Notes: generated by a model from the letters alone, not told the origin. A stretch of 64,000 bases of DNA from Erythrobacter sp. (GCA_029937545.1 JAPYPR010000003.1:186001-250000); one strand, 5' to 3'; positions 9,448 through 18,900 are shown, numbered from the stretch's first letter. Numbers and translations are program-made.

Positions 9448-9475
9448 AAAAGGGCGGCCCGAGAGCCGCCCTTTT
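9448..9475. terminator. Bidirectional rho-independent terminator
   Basis: AAAAGGGCGGC pairs with GCCGCCCTTTT around a short CCGAGA loop. A-tracts and T-tracts flank both sides, so it can serve the mipA-like gene on the plus strand and the S9 peptidase gene on the minus strand, which converge here. Confidence 0.92.
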
Positions 9476-9480
9476 ATGTG

Positions 9481-11523
9481 TCAGCCTTCGTCTTCGGCTA
9501 TTTCCAGCGTCGGTCGCGCACTCGGCATTTGCGCGTCGCGATCGCCGGTCTTAAGATAGGTGTCGAACCAGCGCATCATCCGCAGGTTGTAGTCATAGCG
9601 CGCGGCGGCCTTCTGGTTGCCGTGGCCTTCGCCCGGATAGAGCACGAGGCGCACCGGCACATCGGGCTTGCGCACTTTTATCGAACGGTAGAGCTCGTAG
9701 CTCTGGCTGGGCGAGACACGCGTGTCTTCCTCGCCGTGCAGGATCAGCAGCGGCGTGTTGGCCTTGTCCACATGGTAGATCGGGCTGACTTCCAGCATCC
9801 CCTGCCAGTCGTCCCACGGCCACTTCCCGGAATGCACATTGTACATCTCGTACGGGATGTCGGTCGTGCCGAACTTGCTGATCTGGTTGGAAATGCCGAC
9901 GAACATCACCCCGGCGGCAAATTCGTCCGACAAGGCAGTCGAGGACCATGCCGTGGCATAGCCGCCATAGGAGCCTCCGGTCACCCCGACGCGGTCGGTA
10001 TCGGCAATTCCGGCCTCGACCAGCGCGCGCTTGGCATCGACCAGATCGGTGAATTCGGGATCGGTATAATTACCGGTGTGCTGCTTGGAAAAGGCCGTGC
10101 CATAGCCGGTGGAGCCGCGATAATTCGGCAGGAATACTGCGTACCCCTGACCGGCGGCGACCTGGCCCGGACCGCTGTAGCTGGTGTTCCAGCCATCGGA
10201 CTCGTGGGCTTCCGGTCCGCCGTGCACGTCGAGGATCAGCGGGGCGCCGCCGCGCGGGACGCCGCCGACCGGTTCGATCAATACGCCTTCTACCTGCTGG
10301 CCGTCACGCGCCGTGAAGGTCATCGTGCGTTGGTTGCCGAAGTCGATTTCCGATAGCCAGGGATTGTGCGTCGTCCACCGCTGGAAAGCATCGTTGGACC
10401 AGACGAACAACTCGGTTGGGTGCCGCGCGCTGCTGGCTTCGACTGCGATCGTGCCGCCGCCGGTCTCGAGGCTGGAGAGTAGCAGGTCGCCGCCCTCATG
10501 TTCTTCGGCAACGCTGCCATCGGCATCGTAGATACGCAGCGCGCTTTCCGCACCCTTGTGGATCACTGCGGCCAGGCGACCGTCGGCGAGCCATGCCGCA
10601 TCGACAGCGGCCTCCGGCGCGCCTGCGTTGAGCGCCCGATACTGACCGCTGGCAACATCGACGAGGTGGAGGGTCGTATCCGCTGGGTCGTTCATATCGA
10701 CGCCGGCGATCATCGACAGCTGCCGGCCATCGGGCGAAACTTCGATATCTCCCAGCTTGCCCGGAGTTTCGATCACCCGCAGGACCCGGCCATTCGTCAG
10801 ATCGAGCACGTGGGCGCGCTTGGACGTATAGGCATCGTTGATCTGCGGCGTCGGCGCGCTGTCGATCACCGCCGTGCGGCCGTCGGGCGCAACCCGGAAG
10901 GCGCTGACAAAGCCCGGAATGGTAACAGCGTGCGGATCGGCGTCCACTTCCTCGCCGACATTTGCGGCGAACAGGCGGTTGAGGCGGGCTTCTTCCTCAT
11001 AGACGATGGCGTTGAAGCCGGCCTTGGCCTCTTTCTCGCGTTCGGTGTCCTCTTCGGCACCGGCCAGCAGCCACACGCGCGAACCCTCGGGGGCCCAGGC
11101 GTAGGCGCGGACATCCGCGCCATCGACCGCGGCGAGCTTGCGCTGCGCACCGCCATCGACCGGAATGCCCCAGACCGCGCGGTCCTCGTCCTCATCGGCC
11201 CAGATGAAGCTGACCATCCGGCCATCGGGCGAAAACGCGATGGAGGACGCGCTGATGTCCTCGGGCAGGAACTCGCGTGTATTATTCGGGCCGTATGCCA
11301 TGCTGAGCTGGAGGCTGGTCGAACCGTTATCCTCGCCATCGGTTACGTCGGGCAGGCTGGCGGTGGTATAGGCCACCCGGCTGCCATCGGGAGAGACGGT
11401 GATCGTTCCCACGCTTTCCAGCTTGGCGACGTCTTCCGGGGTCATCGGCCGCGCTTGCGCTTGTGCGGCAAGCGATGCGGTGGCTAGAAGGGTTGCAGCA
11501 GTAGTCGCGGCGCGAAGGATCAT
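9481..11523 (-). CDS. Secreted S9 family peptidase (acylaminoacyl/dipeptidyl peptidase type)
   Basis: Exported serine peptidase of 680 residues. A signal peptide ends near AQAQA (residue 24), followed by a seven-bladed propeller region with TolB-like SPDGR repeats. The C-terminal alpha/beta hydrolase has Ser518 in GGSYGGYA, Asp600 in HGEEDTRVSP and His634 in GEGHGN. Similar enzymes release dipeptides or acylated residues from oligopeptides. The gene is divergent from the DUF885 peptidase gene with 181 bases between them, which suggests a shared regulatory region for peptide scavenging. Confidence 0.9.
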   Translation of the reverse strand: MILRAATTAATLLATASLAAQAQARPMTPEDVAKLESVGTITVSPDGSRVAYTTASLPDVTDGEDNGSTSLQLSMAYGPNNTREFLPEDISASSIAFSPDGRMVSFIWADEDEDRAVWGIPVDGGAQRKLAAVDGADVRAYAWAPEGSRVWLLAGAEEDTEREKEAKAGFNAIVYEEEARLNRLFAANVGEEVDADPHAVTIPGFVSAFRVAPDGRTAVIDSAPTPQINDAYTSKRAHVLDLTNGRVLRVIETPGKLGDIEVSPDGRQLSMIAGVDMNDPADTTLHLVDVASGQYRALNAGAPEAAVDAAWLADGRLAAVIHKGAESALRIYDADGSVAEEHEGGDLLLSSLETGGGTIAVEASSARHPTELFVWSNDAFQRWTTHNPWLSEIDFGNQRTMTFTARDGQQVEGVLIEPVGGVPRGGAPLILDVHGGPEAHESDGWNTSYSGPGQVAAGQGYAVFLPNYRGSTGYGTAFSKQHTGNYTDPEFTDLVDAKRALVEAGIADTDRVGVTGGSYGGYATAWSSTALSDEFAAGVMFVGISNQISKFGTTDIPYEMYNVHSGKWPWDDWQGMLEVSPIYHVDKANTPLLILHGEEDTRVSPSQSYELYRSIKVRKPDVPVRLVLYPGEGHGNQKAAARYDYNLRMMRWFDTYLKTGDRDAQMPSARPTLEIAEDEG

Positions 11524-11704
11524 CGAAATTCCTCTCTCGGAAAGAACGGTTGGGCGCTACATAGCGACCATCGCGCGAAGGGCAAATCGTGCGCGAGTGC
11601 GCCATGCCGTTCGTCGAGTCTCGGGTGACGGTCGTCTGCATCTTCGCTTGAGTGGATCCATCTCGTGTCATAGGCGGGCAACACACAAACTCCATGGGAT
11701 CGAT

Positions 11705-13522
11705 ATGACCAGTTTCCGCAAGGCCCTTTTGGCCGCTACCGCCGTCTCCCTCGTTGCCGCCGTGCCTGGCGCAGCGCTGGCGCAGGACGCCACTGCCACG
11801 ACAGAACAGGAAACCGAGCGCGACCGGCTGTTCGAGCTGTTCGAGGAATCGGATGCGCGCAGCCTGGAGCTGGAGCCCCTCAGTCGGCTGTTCCGTGGCG
11901 ACGACACGAATGCCGACCGGCTCGGAGATTACCTGACCGACTCCAGCTTCTACGCCTCGCGGCTCGACACCCAGCTCAATCTCGCGCTGCTCGCACAGAT
12001 CGATCGCAGCAAGCTCCCTCCGACCGACCAGCTCGCCTATGATGTCTTCAAATATCAGCAAGAAACGGCTCTGCGCGGCCAGTCCGATGAAATCCGCGCG
12101 CTGACCGAAGTACGACCGATCAATCATTTCCGCGGCTTCCATACCTTCTATCCCAACTTCGCCAGCGGCAACGGCGCGGCGCAGTTCGAGACGATCGCGA
12201 ATTACGAGGACAATCTCAGCCGCCACGACGATTACATCGCCATCAGCGACCGCGCGATCGAGCGCTCTCGCGAAGGGATGGAGAACGGCGTGCTGGAAAC
12301 GAAGCTTACCATCGGCCGGGTGATCGAACAGCTCGATACGCTGCTGGCGGTGCCGCTGGCCGAATCCCAATTCATGGGGCCCGTCCAGAATTTTCCCGAC
12401 GACTTCTCCGAGGCCGACAGGGCGCGCCTGACGGCGGCCTACCAAGCGAAAACGCGCGAGATCAACGCCGCGCACGAGCGGGTGCGCGATTTCCTGCGCG
12501 ACGAATATCTCCCCATGGCTCGCGACAGCATCGGCCTCAGCCAGATGAAGGGTGGCGACAAGCTCTACGCCCAGCTGATCGAGCAGACCACGACCTTGCC
12601 GCTGGAAGCCGATTACATCCACAATCTCGGCCTGAGCGAGGTGGCGCGGATCAAGGGATCGCTCGAAGCGCTGCAGGCCGAAGTGGGATTCGAGGGCACG
12701 CTCAACGAGTTCTTCGACTACGTCCGCACGGACGAGCAGTTCAAGCCGGAAAGCCGCGAATGGCTGACGCAGGACTTCTATCGCATCGGCGAGATCGTCG
12801 ACGGAAAGATCGGCGACTACTTCTCGCTGCTGCCGAAGTCGGAATTGAAGATCGAGCCTTACGATGTCTCGATCGAGCGCTATTCTGCGGGCGGCTCCTA
12901 CCAGTCCGGCGCGCCCGACGGCTCGCGGCCCGGCACGTTCTATTTCAACGCCTATGACCTGCCTAGCCGCCTCACCACCGGCAACGTGACGCTCTATCTC
13001 CATGAGGGCGCACCGGGGCATCACTTCCAGATCAGCCTCGCGCAGGAGAATACCGACCTGCCGGCGTTCATGCGCTTCGGCGGCACCACCGCCTTCGTCG
13101 AGGGCTGGGCGCTGTATTCGGAGACGCTGGGCTACGACATGGGCCTCTTCGACGATCCCTGGGCGCGCTACGGCACGCTGCAGGACGAGCAGCTGCGTGC
13201 CATGCGCCTGGTGGTCGATACCGGCATCCATTCGAAGGGCTGGACCCGCGACCAGGCGATCGATTTCATGCTCGACAATTCGGGCATGACGCGCACCGAG
13301 GTCGAGAACGAGGTCGACCGCTACATCGCCATTCCGAGCCAGGCGCTGGCTTACAAGATTGGCGCGCTGAAAATTCAGGAACTGCGCGATCGCGCCAAGG
13401 AGCAGCTCGGCAGCCGGTTCGACATCAAGGATTTCCATGCGCAGGTCCTCAACACAGGCGGCCTGCCGCTGCCCGTGCTGGAATCCAAGATCGACCGTTG
13501 GATCGCCAACGGCGGCGGGTAA
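11705..13522 (+). CDS. Secreted DUF885 family putative metallopeptidase
   Basis: A 605-residue exported protein with a signal peptide (MTSFRKALLAATAVSLVAAV...ALAQ). The DUF885 hallmark LHEGAPGHHFQ is present, a zinc-site-like HE...GHH motif, followed by AFVEGWALYSETLGYD and a downstream DEQLRAMRLVVDTGIH helix. The family is believed to be metal-dependent peptidases, but few members have been tested. ATG 11705 is selected because the signal peptide begins there. Divergent from the S9 peptidase. Confidence 0.88.
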   Translation: MTSFRKALLAATAVSLVAAVPGAALAQDATATTEQETERDRLFELFEESDARSLELEPLSRLFRGDDTNADRLGDYLTDSSFYASRLDTQLNLALLAQIDRSKLPPTDQLAYDVFKYQQETALRGQSDEIRALTEVRPINHFRGFHTFYPNFASGNGAAQFETIANYEDNLSRHDDYIAISDRAIERSREGMENGVLETKLTIGRVIEQLDTLLAVPLAESQFMGPVQNFPDDFSEADRARLTAAYQAKTREINAAHERVRDFLRDEYLPMARDSIGLSQMKGGDKLYAQLIEQTTTLPLEADYIHNLGLSEVARIKGSLEALQAEVGFEGTLNEFFDYVRTDEQFKPESREWLTQDFYRIGEIVDGKIGDYFSLLPKSELKIEPYDVSIERYSAGGSYQSGAPDGSRPGTFYFNAYDLPSRLTTGNVTLYLHEGAPGHHFQISLAQENTDLPAFMRFGGTTAFVEGWALYSETLGYDMGLFDDPWARYGTLQDEQLRAMRLVVDTGIHSKGWTRDQAIDFMLDNSGMTRTEVENEVDRYIAIPSQALAYKIGALKIQELRDRAKEQLGSRFDIKDFHAQVLNTGGLPLPVLESKIDRWIANGGG

Positions 13523-13574
13523 AAGCGCGAGCACGCATCTGGCGCCATGAAACTGCGCCGATTAAGCCGGTTTC

Positions 13575-14747
13575 ATGGACGCCCGCTCCTTTCTCCGTGA
13601 TGCGCACTGGCTGACCCGCCAGCGCGTGCGCGGCTACGCGCTCCTCCTCGGGCTGGCCTCGCTGGCGCTACTCGCGAACAGTTTCGTCAAGGCGATGGGC
13701 GTGGATGGCACGGACTTCCTGGCGTTCTGGGGAGCCGGGCATGTGACTGTGCAGGGCGATCCCGCCTCGGCTTACGATTTGGAGGTCCAGCAGCGGGTGC
13801 AGACCGATACCGGGAGCGAGGGCTGGTTCGCCTTCGTCAATCCGCCGCCGTTCCTGTTTGCCGTCGCGCCGTTCGGAGCCGTGCCGTTTCCCGTCGCGTG
13901 GCTTGTTTGGGTCGCGACTACCTATGCGCTCTGGGCTTGGGCCGGCGTCCGCACCTTTCCGAGGCTGTGGCCGCTTGTGCTGGTCTATCCCGGTGCCCTC
14001 ATCGCGGCAGGTCATGCGCAGAACGGCCTGCTGACCGGCGCGCTCTTGGTGCTGGCAGCGCATGCGTTCGCGCATCGCCCTGCATGGTCGGGAGCGGCGA
14101 TTGGGTCGCTCGTCATCAAGCCGCATCTCGCGGTTCTCGCGCCGTTCTGGTTCGCTGCTAGCGGGGGATGGCGAGCCTTCATCCCTGCGGGCGCCATGGC
14201 TGTCGCCCTCATCCTGCTATCTTGGACTGTATTTGGCACCGAGACCCTGCTGGCCTACACGACTAGCTGGGAAGCGAGCGCTGCGCTGATGGAGGGCATC
14301 AATCGCGACTTCCTGCTGCGCATGACGACCTTCTACTCGCAGACGCGCCTGCTGGCGGGCGACACAGCAGCTGTCATCGCCGGCGGACTTTCTTTCGCTT
14401 TGGCACTGGCTGCAACCGTACTGGCAGCGCGGCGCTTTCGCGGAGATCCATCGGCGATAGCCGCGACAGCGCTGGCCGCAACCGCGCTCGCTTCGCCCTA
14501 TCTCTTCAATTACGACCTGCCTTTCCTGATCTATCCGACCCTATGGCTGGTCGACCGGGGACTTTGCGATGGTTTCCGCCCGTACGAAAAGCTTGCTCTC
14601 GTTGCGCTGTGGTTCGCACCCTATGCGACGCGCGCGGCGGCCCTGCCGCTCGGTATCAACCTCATGCCCCTCGCCGCGCTTGTCCTGCTGTGGCTGGTGT
14701 GGAGCAGGGCGGCTGCAGAACATGCGGGAACCCGATCCGCCCGATAG
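13575..14747 (+). CDS. GT87 family (DUF2029) membrane glycosyltransferase
   Basis: A 390-residue polytopic membrane protein with about nine to ten hydrophobic segments. The family signature near the N terminus (DGTDFLAFWGAGHVTVQGDP) holds the acidic residue expected in the periplasmic active loop of GT-C enzymes. NPPPFLFAVAPF and SLVIKPHLAVLAPFWF also match the DUF2029 pattern. Such enzymes use polyprenyl-phosphate sugar donors; the acceptor is unknown. No partner genes flank it. Confidence 0.82.
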   Translation: MDARSFLRDAHWLTRQRVRGYALLLGLASLALLANSFVKAMGVDGTDFLAFWGAGHVTVQGDPASAYDLEVQQRVQTDTGSEGWFAFVNPPPFLFAVAPFGAVPFPVAWLVWVATTYALWAWAGVRTFPRLWPLVLVYPGALIAAGHAQNGLLTGALLVLAAHAFAHRPAWSGAAIGSLVIKPHLAVLAPFWFAASGGWRAFIPAGAMAVALILLSWTVFGTETLLAYTTSWEASAALMEGINRDFLLRMTTFYSQTRLLAGDTAAVIAGGLSFALALAATVLAARRFRGDPSAIAATALAATALASPYLFNYDLPFLIYPTLWLVDRGLCDGFRPYEKLALVALWFAPYATRAAALPLGINLMPLAALVLLWLVWSRAAAEHAGTRSAR

Positions 14748-14796
14748 GTGTTCTTACCCAACAGGACGGAGGGAAAGCATTTCATGAGGTTAGCCC

Positions 14797-14952
14797 ATGT
14801 CGAGCATGTCCTTCCACAGTAGCCGCCCCGATCGGTGGGTGAAGCCCCGGCCCGTCAGCGACAGTTCCGCTCGTTTTCAGACCTATGGCAAGATCCTTCC
14901 GATGAAGAGCGAAGAGCCGGGCTTTCTTGCCCGTCTGTTCGGTCGGCGCTGA
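14797..14952 (+). CDS. Small conserved-looking hypothetical protein (51 aa)
   Basis: A 51-residue, arginine/proline-rich, cytoplasmic-type small protein: it opens MSSMSFHSSRPDRWVKPRPV, has YGKILPMKSEEPGFLARLFG and ends GRR. It starts at ATG 14797 or ATG 14806 and lies just before a strong terminator. The layout (RPDRWVKPRP, then YGKILPM, then a hydrophobic-basic tail) feels like a short conserved hypothetical family of sphingomonads, but that is recall. No known domain, no signal peptide, no membrane segment. Confidence 0.55.
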   Translation: MSSMSFHSSRPDRWVKPRPVSDSSARFQTYGKILPMKSEEPGFLARLFGRR

Positions 14953-14968
14953 GGGTTCAGTCAAAGGA

Positions 14969-15006
14969 TAAGGGGCCGGGAGTAATGTCCACTCCCGGCC
15001 CCTTTT
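14969..15006. terminator. Strong rho-independent terminator
   Basis: AAGGGGCCGGGAGT pairs perfectly with ACTCCCGGCCCCTT around a seven-base loop and is followed by a T-run. It closes the small gene at 14797-14952; with A residues on the other side it may also serve the convergent symporter gene. Confidence 0.9.
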
Positions 15007-15032
15007 CCCTGCCCGTTAGCTGACGAAGGCGG

Positions 15033-16556
15033 TCAGTATTCCTCGGGCTCCTCCGGTGTGGCGGCGTGGTGGTCCTTGCCCGCCGTACGGTCGCCCTTGG
15101 CAAGCTTGAACACGACGCCCGAGAGCAGCGCGAGCGCCAGCAGGTTGGGCAGAGCCATCGCAGCGTTCGAAATATCGCCGAGGCGCCAGACCAGCTCGCT
15201 CGGCTGAGCCGCGCCCAGCCAGATCACCACACACCACAGCACCCGCCACGCCATGTGCAGCTTGCGCTCGCCCGATCGCGTTGAACCCTTCATCCGGTCG
15301 TAGAGGAAGGTAATCGCCCGCTCGCCGTAATAGCTCCACGTCAGCAGCGTGGTGAAGACGAACAGGATCAGCGCGATCGACGCCACCAGCGTGCCAATGG
15401 GAATGCTGGCGATCTCCACCGGGAAGGCGGCCGCGAAGGCCCCGCTGGTCATCTCGAAACCGACCCGGTCCGACTGCCAGGCATGCAGCACCGGCTCGCC
15501 TGCCGCGGTGAAATCGCCGCGCACGGTGAGAATGACCAGCGCGGTCATGGTGCAGATAACAATCGTGTCGATGAAGGTGCCGAGCATCGCCATGCGGCCC
15601 TGCGTTTCCGGATCGTCCGTCTGAGCCACCGCATGGGCGATCGCGGTCGAGCCCTGGCCTGCCTCGTTGGAGAACAGCCCGCGCGCAACACCGGCACGGA
15701 TGGCGAGGATGATAGCCGCGCCGACGAAGCCGCCGCTGGCCGCCTGCGGGTTGAAGGCACCGTTGAAGATCAGGCTGAAGGTCTCGGGCAGATCGCCGAA
15801 GTTCAGGATCAGCGCGATGATCGCCATGACGATATAGGTCGCGGCCATGAATGGCACGACCTTCTCTGCGACGTTACCGATCGACTTGATGCCGCCGATA
15901 ATGACGATGAACACAAGGATCGCGACGATCAGTCCGCCGAGCCATTCCTCGATTCCGAAAAGCTCGTTGAGACCGTCTGCGACCGCATTTGCCTGGATCG
16001 AGTTGCCGGTAACGAGCGCCGAGAACAGCGTACCGAGGCAGAAGATCACCGCCAGCCAGGTAAACTTCGGGCCGAGGCCCATCATGATGTAGCTCATCGG
16101 GCCGCCGCGCTTCACGCCGTCGCTGGTCGTCTCGCGATAGCGGATGGCGAGCGAGCCTTCGGCAAAAGCCAGCGCCATGCCGAACAGGGCAGTGATCCAC
16201 ATCCAGAAGATCGCCCCCGGGCCGCCTAGCGCGATAGCGGTGGCCACACCCGCTAGGTTGCCGGTGCCGACCTGTCCCGACAGCGCAGTCGACAGCGCCG
16301 CGAAAGGTGAAATCTCGCCCGCGCCCTGGCTCTTGCGGCCGGCGAACAGCCCCTTGAAGGCGCTACCCAGCTTGACGATCGGGTAGAACTTGAGACCAAT
16401 CATGATCCACAGGCCGATGCCCAGCAGGATGATGGTCATGGGCGGGAAGGGCAGGACTTCCGCCCCGTTCCAGGTGCCGCCCCAGATGAAGTCGGATATG
16501 TTGGTGACCGGCTGAATCAGCCGCTCGCCCAGACTCGGTGCCTGGCTGGTTGCCAT
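15033..16556 (-). CDS. Alanine/glycine:cation symporter (AGCS family)
   Basis: Sodium- or proton-coupled uptake of small neutral amino acids across the inner membrane. The 507-residue product has about eleven hydrophobic helices and the family signature region SGQVGTGNLAGVATAIALGG. GLFSNEAGQGSTAIAHA, a highly conserved AGCS stretch, lies in the second half. ATG 16556 is preferred because GGGGA lies upstream; ATG 16574 is an alternative. It fits a peptide-scavenging lifestyle beside the secreted peptidases. Confidence 0.93.
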   Translation of the reverse strand: MATSQAPSLGERLIQPVTNISDFIWGGTWNGAEVLPFPPMTIILLGIGLWIMIGLKFYPIVKLGSAFKGLFAGRKSQGAGEISPFAALSTALSGQVGTGNLAGVATAIALGGPGAIFWMWITALFGMALAFAEGSLAIRYRETTSDGVKRGGPMSYIMMGLGPKFTWLAVIFCLGTLFSALVTGNSIQANAVADGLNELFGIEEWLGGLIVAILVFIVIIGGIKSIGNVAEKVVPFMAATYIVMAIIALILNFGDLPETFSLIFNGAFNPQAASGGFVGAAIILAIRAGVARGLFSNEAGQGSTAIAHAVAQTDDPETQGRMAMLGTFIDTIVICTMTALVILTVRGDFTAAGEPVLHAWQSDRVGFEMTSGAFAAAFPVEIASIPIGTLVASIALILFVFTTLLTWSYYGERAITFLYDRMKGSTRSGERKLHMAWRVLWCVVIWLGAAQPSELVWRLGDISNAAMALPNLLALALLSGVVFKLAKGDRTAGKDHHAATPEEPEEY

Positions 16557-16574
16557 TGCAAGAATTCCCCTCAT

Positions 16575-16807
16575 GCGACCCGGATGGGTAAAGCGCGGAG
16601 GCTAGGGCCGAAGGGCGCGCTTGAAAAGGGCGGAAATGCGGCCCTTCCACCGCTTGCCTTTTGGCCGCGCAAAGCCTAAACGCCCTTCCGTCTTCCGACA
16701 TTGGGATCACGAAAAGCCCCTCCCGGACTTGAACCGGGGCGGCGAGAGACCCTACCTGAAAGGGACGTGGCGGAAGGCGCGACGAGTTTTACGCGAGAGT
16801 GCGAGCG
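16575..16807. other. Intergenic region upstream of secE
   Basis: This 233-base region separates the divergent symporter and secE genes and should hold both promoters. A TTGCCT and a TAAACG hexamer separated by 17 bases near 16654-16682 is a possible but weak plus-strand promoter. I looked for the tRNA-Trp gene that often precedes secE and do not see one. Nothing else is recognised. Confidence 0.35.
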
Positions 16808-17011
16808 ATGGCAGACAAGCAGAAGACCAGCCCGGCGGAATTCCTCCGGCAGGTGCAGACCGAAGGCAAGAAGGTCGTATGGCCGACGCGCGAGGAAACC
16901 GTGCGCACGGCAATCTTCGTCGGCATTCTGACGCTGATCCTCTCGCTGTTCTTTCTCGGCGTCGATTCGCTGTTCGGCGCCGTGGTGCGCTGGCTGCTGA
17001 CGCTCGCCTGA
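16808..17011 (+). CDS. secE: Preprotein translocase subunit SecE
   Basis: Single-helix SecE, which clamps the SecY channel in the inner membrane. The 67-residue product has the conserved amphipathic region SPAEFLRQVQTEGKKVVWPT and one C-terminal membrane helix. ATG 16808 is used; a GTG three codons upstream is possible. nusG follows 32 bases downstream, the usual gene pair. Confidence 0.95.
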   Translation: MADKQKTSPAEFLRQVQTEGKKVVWPTREETVRTAIFVGILTLILSLFFLGVDSLFGAVVRWLLTLA

Positions 17012-17043
17012 TTAGCATTCCTCCGACAGGGTAAATTCGATAC

Positions 17044-17580
17044 ATGGCACGCTGGTACATCATCCACGCCTATTCCGGCTTCGAGAACAAGGTCCGCGAT
17101 TCGATCATCGCCGAGGCCGAGCGCCTGGGCCTGTCCGAAGGCGTGGAAGAGGTCGAGGTTCCGACCGAGACGATCACCGAGATCAAGCGCGGCAAGAAGG
17201 TGCAGGTCGAACGCAAGTTCATGCCGGGCTACGTGCTGGCCAAGCTGAACATGACCGACGATGTCTACCACCTCGTCAAGAACACCCCCAAGGTGACCGG
17301 CTTCCTCGGCAACAACAACAAGCCGCAAGCGATTTCCGACAAGGAAGCCGCGCGCTATTTCGGCGGTGTGGAAGAAGCCAAGTCCGCGCCGAAGAAGCAG
17401 GTTTCGGTCGATTACGAGATCGGCGACAACGTCAAGGTGCTCGACGGGCCCTTCGCCAGCTTCAACGGGCTGGTCGAGGAACTCGATTTCGACAAGCAGA
17501 AGGTCAAGGTCTCGGTCTCGATCTTCGGCCGCGCCACCCCGGTGGAACTGGAATTCGAGCAGGTCGAACTGGTCAAGTAA
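17044..17580 (+). CDS. nusG: Transcription termination/antitermination factor NusG
   Basis: Binds RNA polymerase and Rho or ribosomal S10 to control elongation. The 178-residue product begins with WYIIHAYSGFENKVRDSI (NGN domain), contains PGYVLAKLNMTDD, and ends with a KOW domain (GDNVKVLDGPFASFNG). Normal length for the family. Unlike in most bacteria, rplK does not follow directly: an inverted gene lies between. Confidence 0.97.
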   Translation: MARWYIIHAYSGFENKVRDSIIAEAERLGLSEGVEEVEVPTETITEIKRGKKVQVERKFMPGYVLAKLNMTDDVYHLVKNTPKVTGFLGNNNKPQAISDKEAARYFGGVEEAKSAPKKQVSVDYEIGDNVKVLDGPFASFNGLVEELDFDKQKVKVSVSIFGRATPVELEFEQVELVK

Positions 17581-17603
17581 GTCGAGCCGGGCTTCGCTCG
17601 CGC

Positions 17604-18656
17604 TCACCCCGCGCAGGCGCTGTCCTGCGTGGTGCGTATGCGTGAGGCGATCGGGCTTGTCCGCATGCGGAGCGCCGCGTACTGGCACTTGCGCAGCTGG
17701 AAGCGCACCTTACGGTCCCGGAAATCGAGCGAGACACGACGGAACGTTTCCATCAGATCGGTGCCGAGCAGGAGCGATGGCTCGTCCTCCAGCCCGAACA
17801 CGCCGAATGGCGGGATGTCGGCAAAGGCGATCGGCACGTTCTGCAGCGTGATCGGGCCGAGTTTAAGATTGCGGATGACGGCGAACTCGATTGCGATGGT
17901 CTTGCCGGTGACGCCGGTAACCTTGATCGTCTGGAAGCCGCCGCGTCTTTTGCTGAGCAGTTCGTCGCGCAGCGCCAGATTGCCGATGGTCACTTCCGAA
18001 CCAGTATCGACCACCGCGTCGACCGAAGTGCGGTTCGCCGAAACCTCGGTCAGAATCAGCTGGCCGCGCTGCAACCGGCCAGTCACAACGATGACCCCGT
18101 CCCTGATGGAGGCATCTTCGAGGCCGCTCTCGAGGTCGTCGTCGACACGGACCAAGCGCTCTTCGAAATCCATCATCAGGCGCTGATTCACTAGGGCATC
18201 GAGGCCGATCATGCCATCGCCGCCCATGTCGCGCTCGTCGAGCACTGGCACTTCGAGGTCGGTCGTGACTGTCGGGCCGAGCCGGAGTTCGTCGACCCAG
18301 ACCCGGTCCACCATCTTGCTCTCGGTGATGCCATGCAGCACCGCCGGATCGCCGTCGGGCAGGGCTAGCTTGCCCACCAGCGCTTGGCCCACCGCCGATG
18401 TGTCCGCCCCGCTATCGACGACGAATTTGTAAGGGCCTTTGCCGTTGACCTCCACCTCCACCGTCATGCGGCTGCGCAGCTTGCGCGCCTCGATCTCCTC
18501 GCCGCCGATGGCGAGATCTTCGTCGAATTGCGCAGGCGGCAGATCGGGCATGCTATGAGCCCCCCGGATGGCCTCGCGATCAGTTTGTGCCGCCGCGGCC
18601 ATCGGCGTGCACAGCGATCCGGCGACGGCCAAGGCAAAGGCGATAATCTTTTTCAT
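17604..18656 (-). CDS. Secreted tandem retropepsin-like aspartic protease
   Basis: A 350-residue exported protein with a signal peptide (MKKIIAFALAVAGSLCTPMAAAAQ). It contains two aspartic-protease-like lobes in one chain: FVVDSGADTSAVG with Asp81, and VDAVVDTGSEVTIGN with Asp217. Each is followed by a hydrophobic-glycine segment (GDGMIGLDAL, then SLLLGTDLM) like the second half of a retropepsin lobe. A single chain could thus form a pepsin-like two-aspartate site. It is inserted in opposite orientation between nusG and rplK, and its own promoter must lie in the rplK leader region. Substrate unknown; called by motif. Confidence 0.8.
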   Translation of the reverse strand: MKKIIAFALAVAGSLCTPMAAAAQTDREAIRGAHSMPDLPPAQFDEDLAIGGEEIEARKLRSRMTVEVEVNGKGPYKFVVDSGADTSAVGQALVGKLALPDGDPAVLHGITESKMVDRVWVDELRLGPTVTTDLEVPVLDERDMGGDGMIGLDALVNQRLMMDFEERLVRVDDDLESGLEDASIRDGVIVVTGRLQRGQLILTEVSANRTSVDAVVDTGSEVTIGNLALRDELLSKRRGGFQTIKVTGVTGKTIAIEFAVIRNLKLGPITLQNVPIAFADIPPFGVFGLEDEPSLLLGTDLMETFRRVSLDFRDRKVRFQLRKCQYAALRMRTSPIASRIRTTQDSACAG

Positions 18657-18830
18657 ATCGCGATATTATGCGCATCGATTGAGGCGAGCAAATGGCCTCC
18701 GACCAAATGCAAATCGCGTCCGCCACTACGCAAGGCGACGGATCGTCTACTGCGGAGAATCGCTTGCAATTACGCGCCAGATCGCTATGTGCGCGCCTTC
18801 CCAAGTCAGCTTCGGGAACCCCGCGCGGGA

Positions 18831-18848
18831 GGTTCGGCATGCCGGACC
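18831..18848 (+). promoter_or_regulatory. Palindrome in the rplK leader, possible control element
   Basis: GGTTCGGCATGCCGGACC is an almost perfect 18-base palindrome 66 bases before rplK. L11-L1 operons are often autoregulated by L1 binding to their mRNA leader, and a leader structure here would suit that, but no specific L1 motif is recognised. Confidence 0.3.
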
Positions 18849-18900
18849 GCTTGACCGCTTACCATGAGCCTCGGCTGGAAACAGGCGAAGCGAAAGTGAG

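Noticed and set aside
16700-16780. tRNA-like string (CGGACTTGAACC) before secE
   Set aside because: The arm resembles a T-arm but no acceptor, D or anticodon stem can be built; not a tRNA gene.
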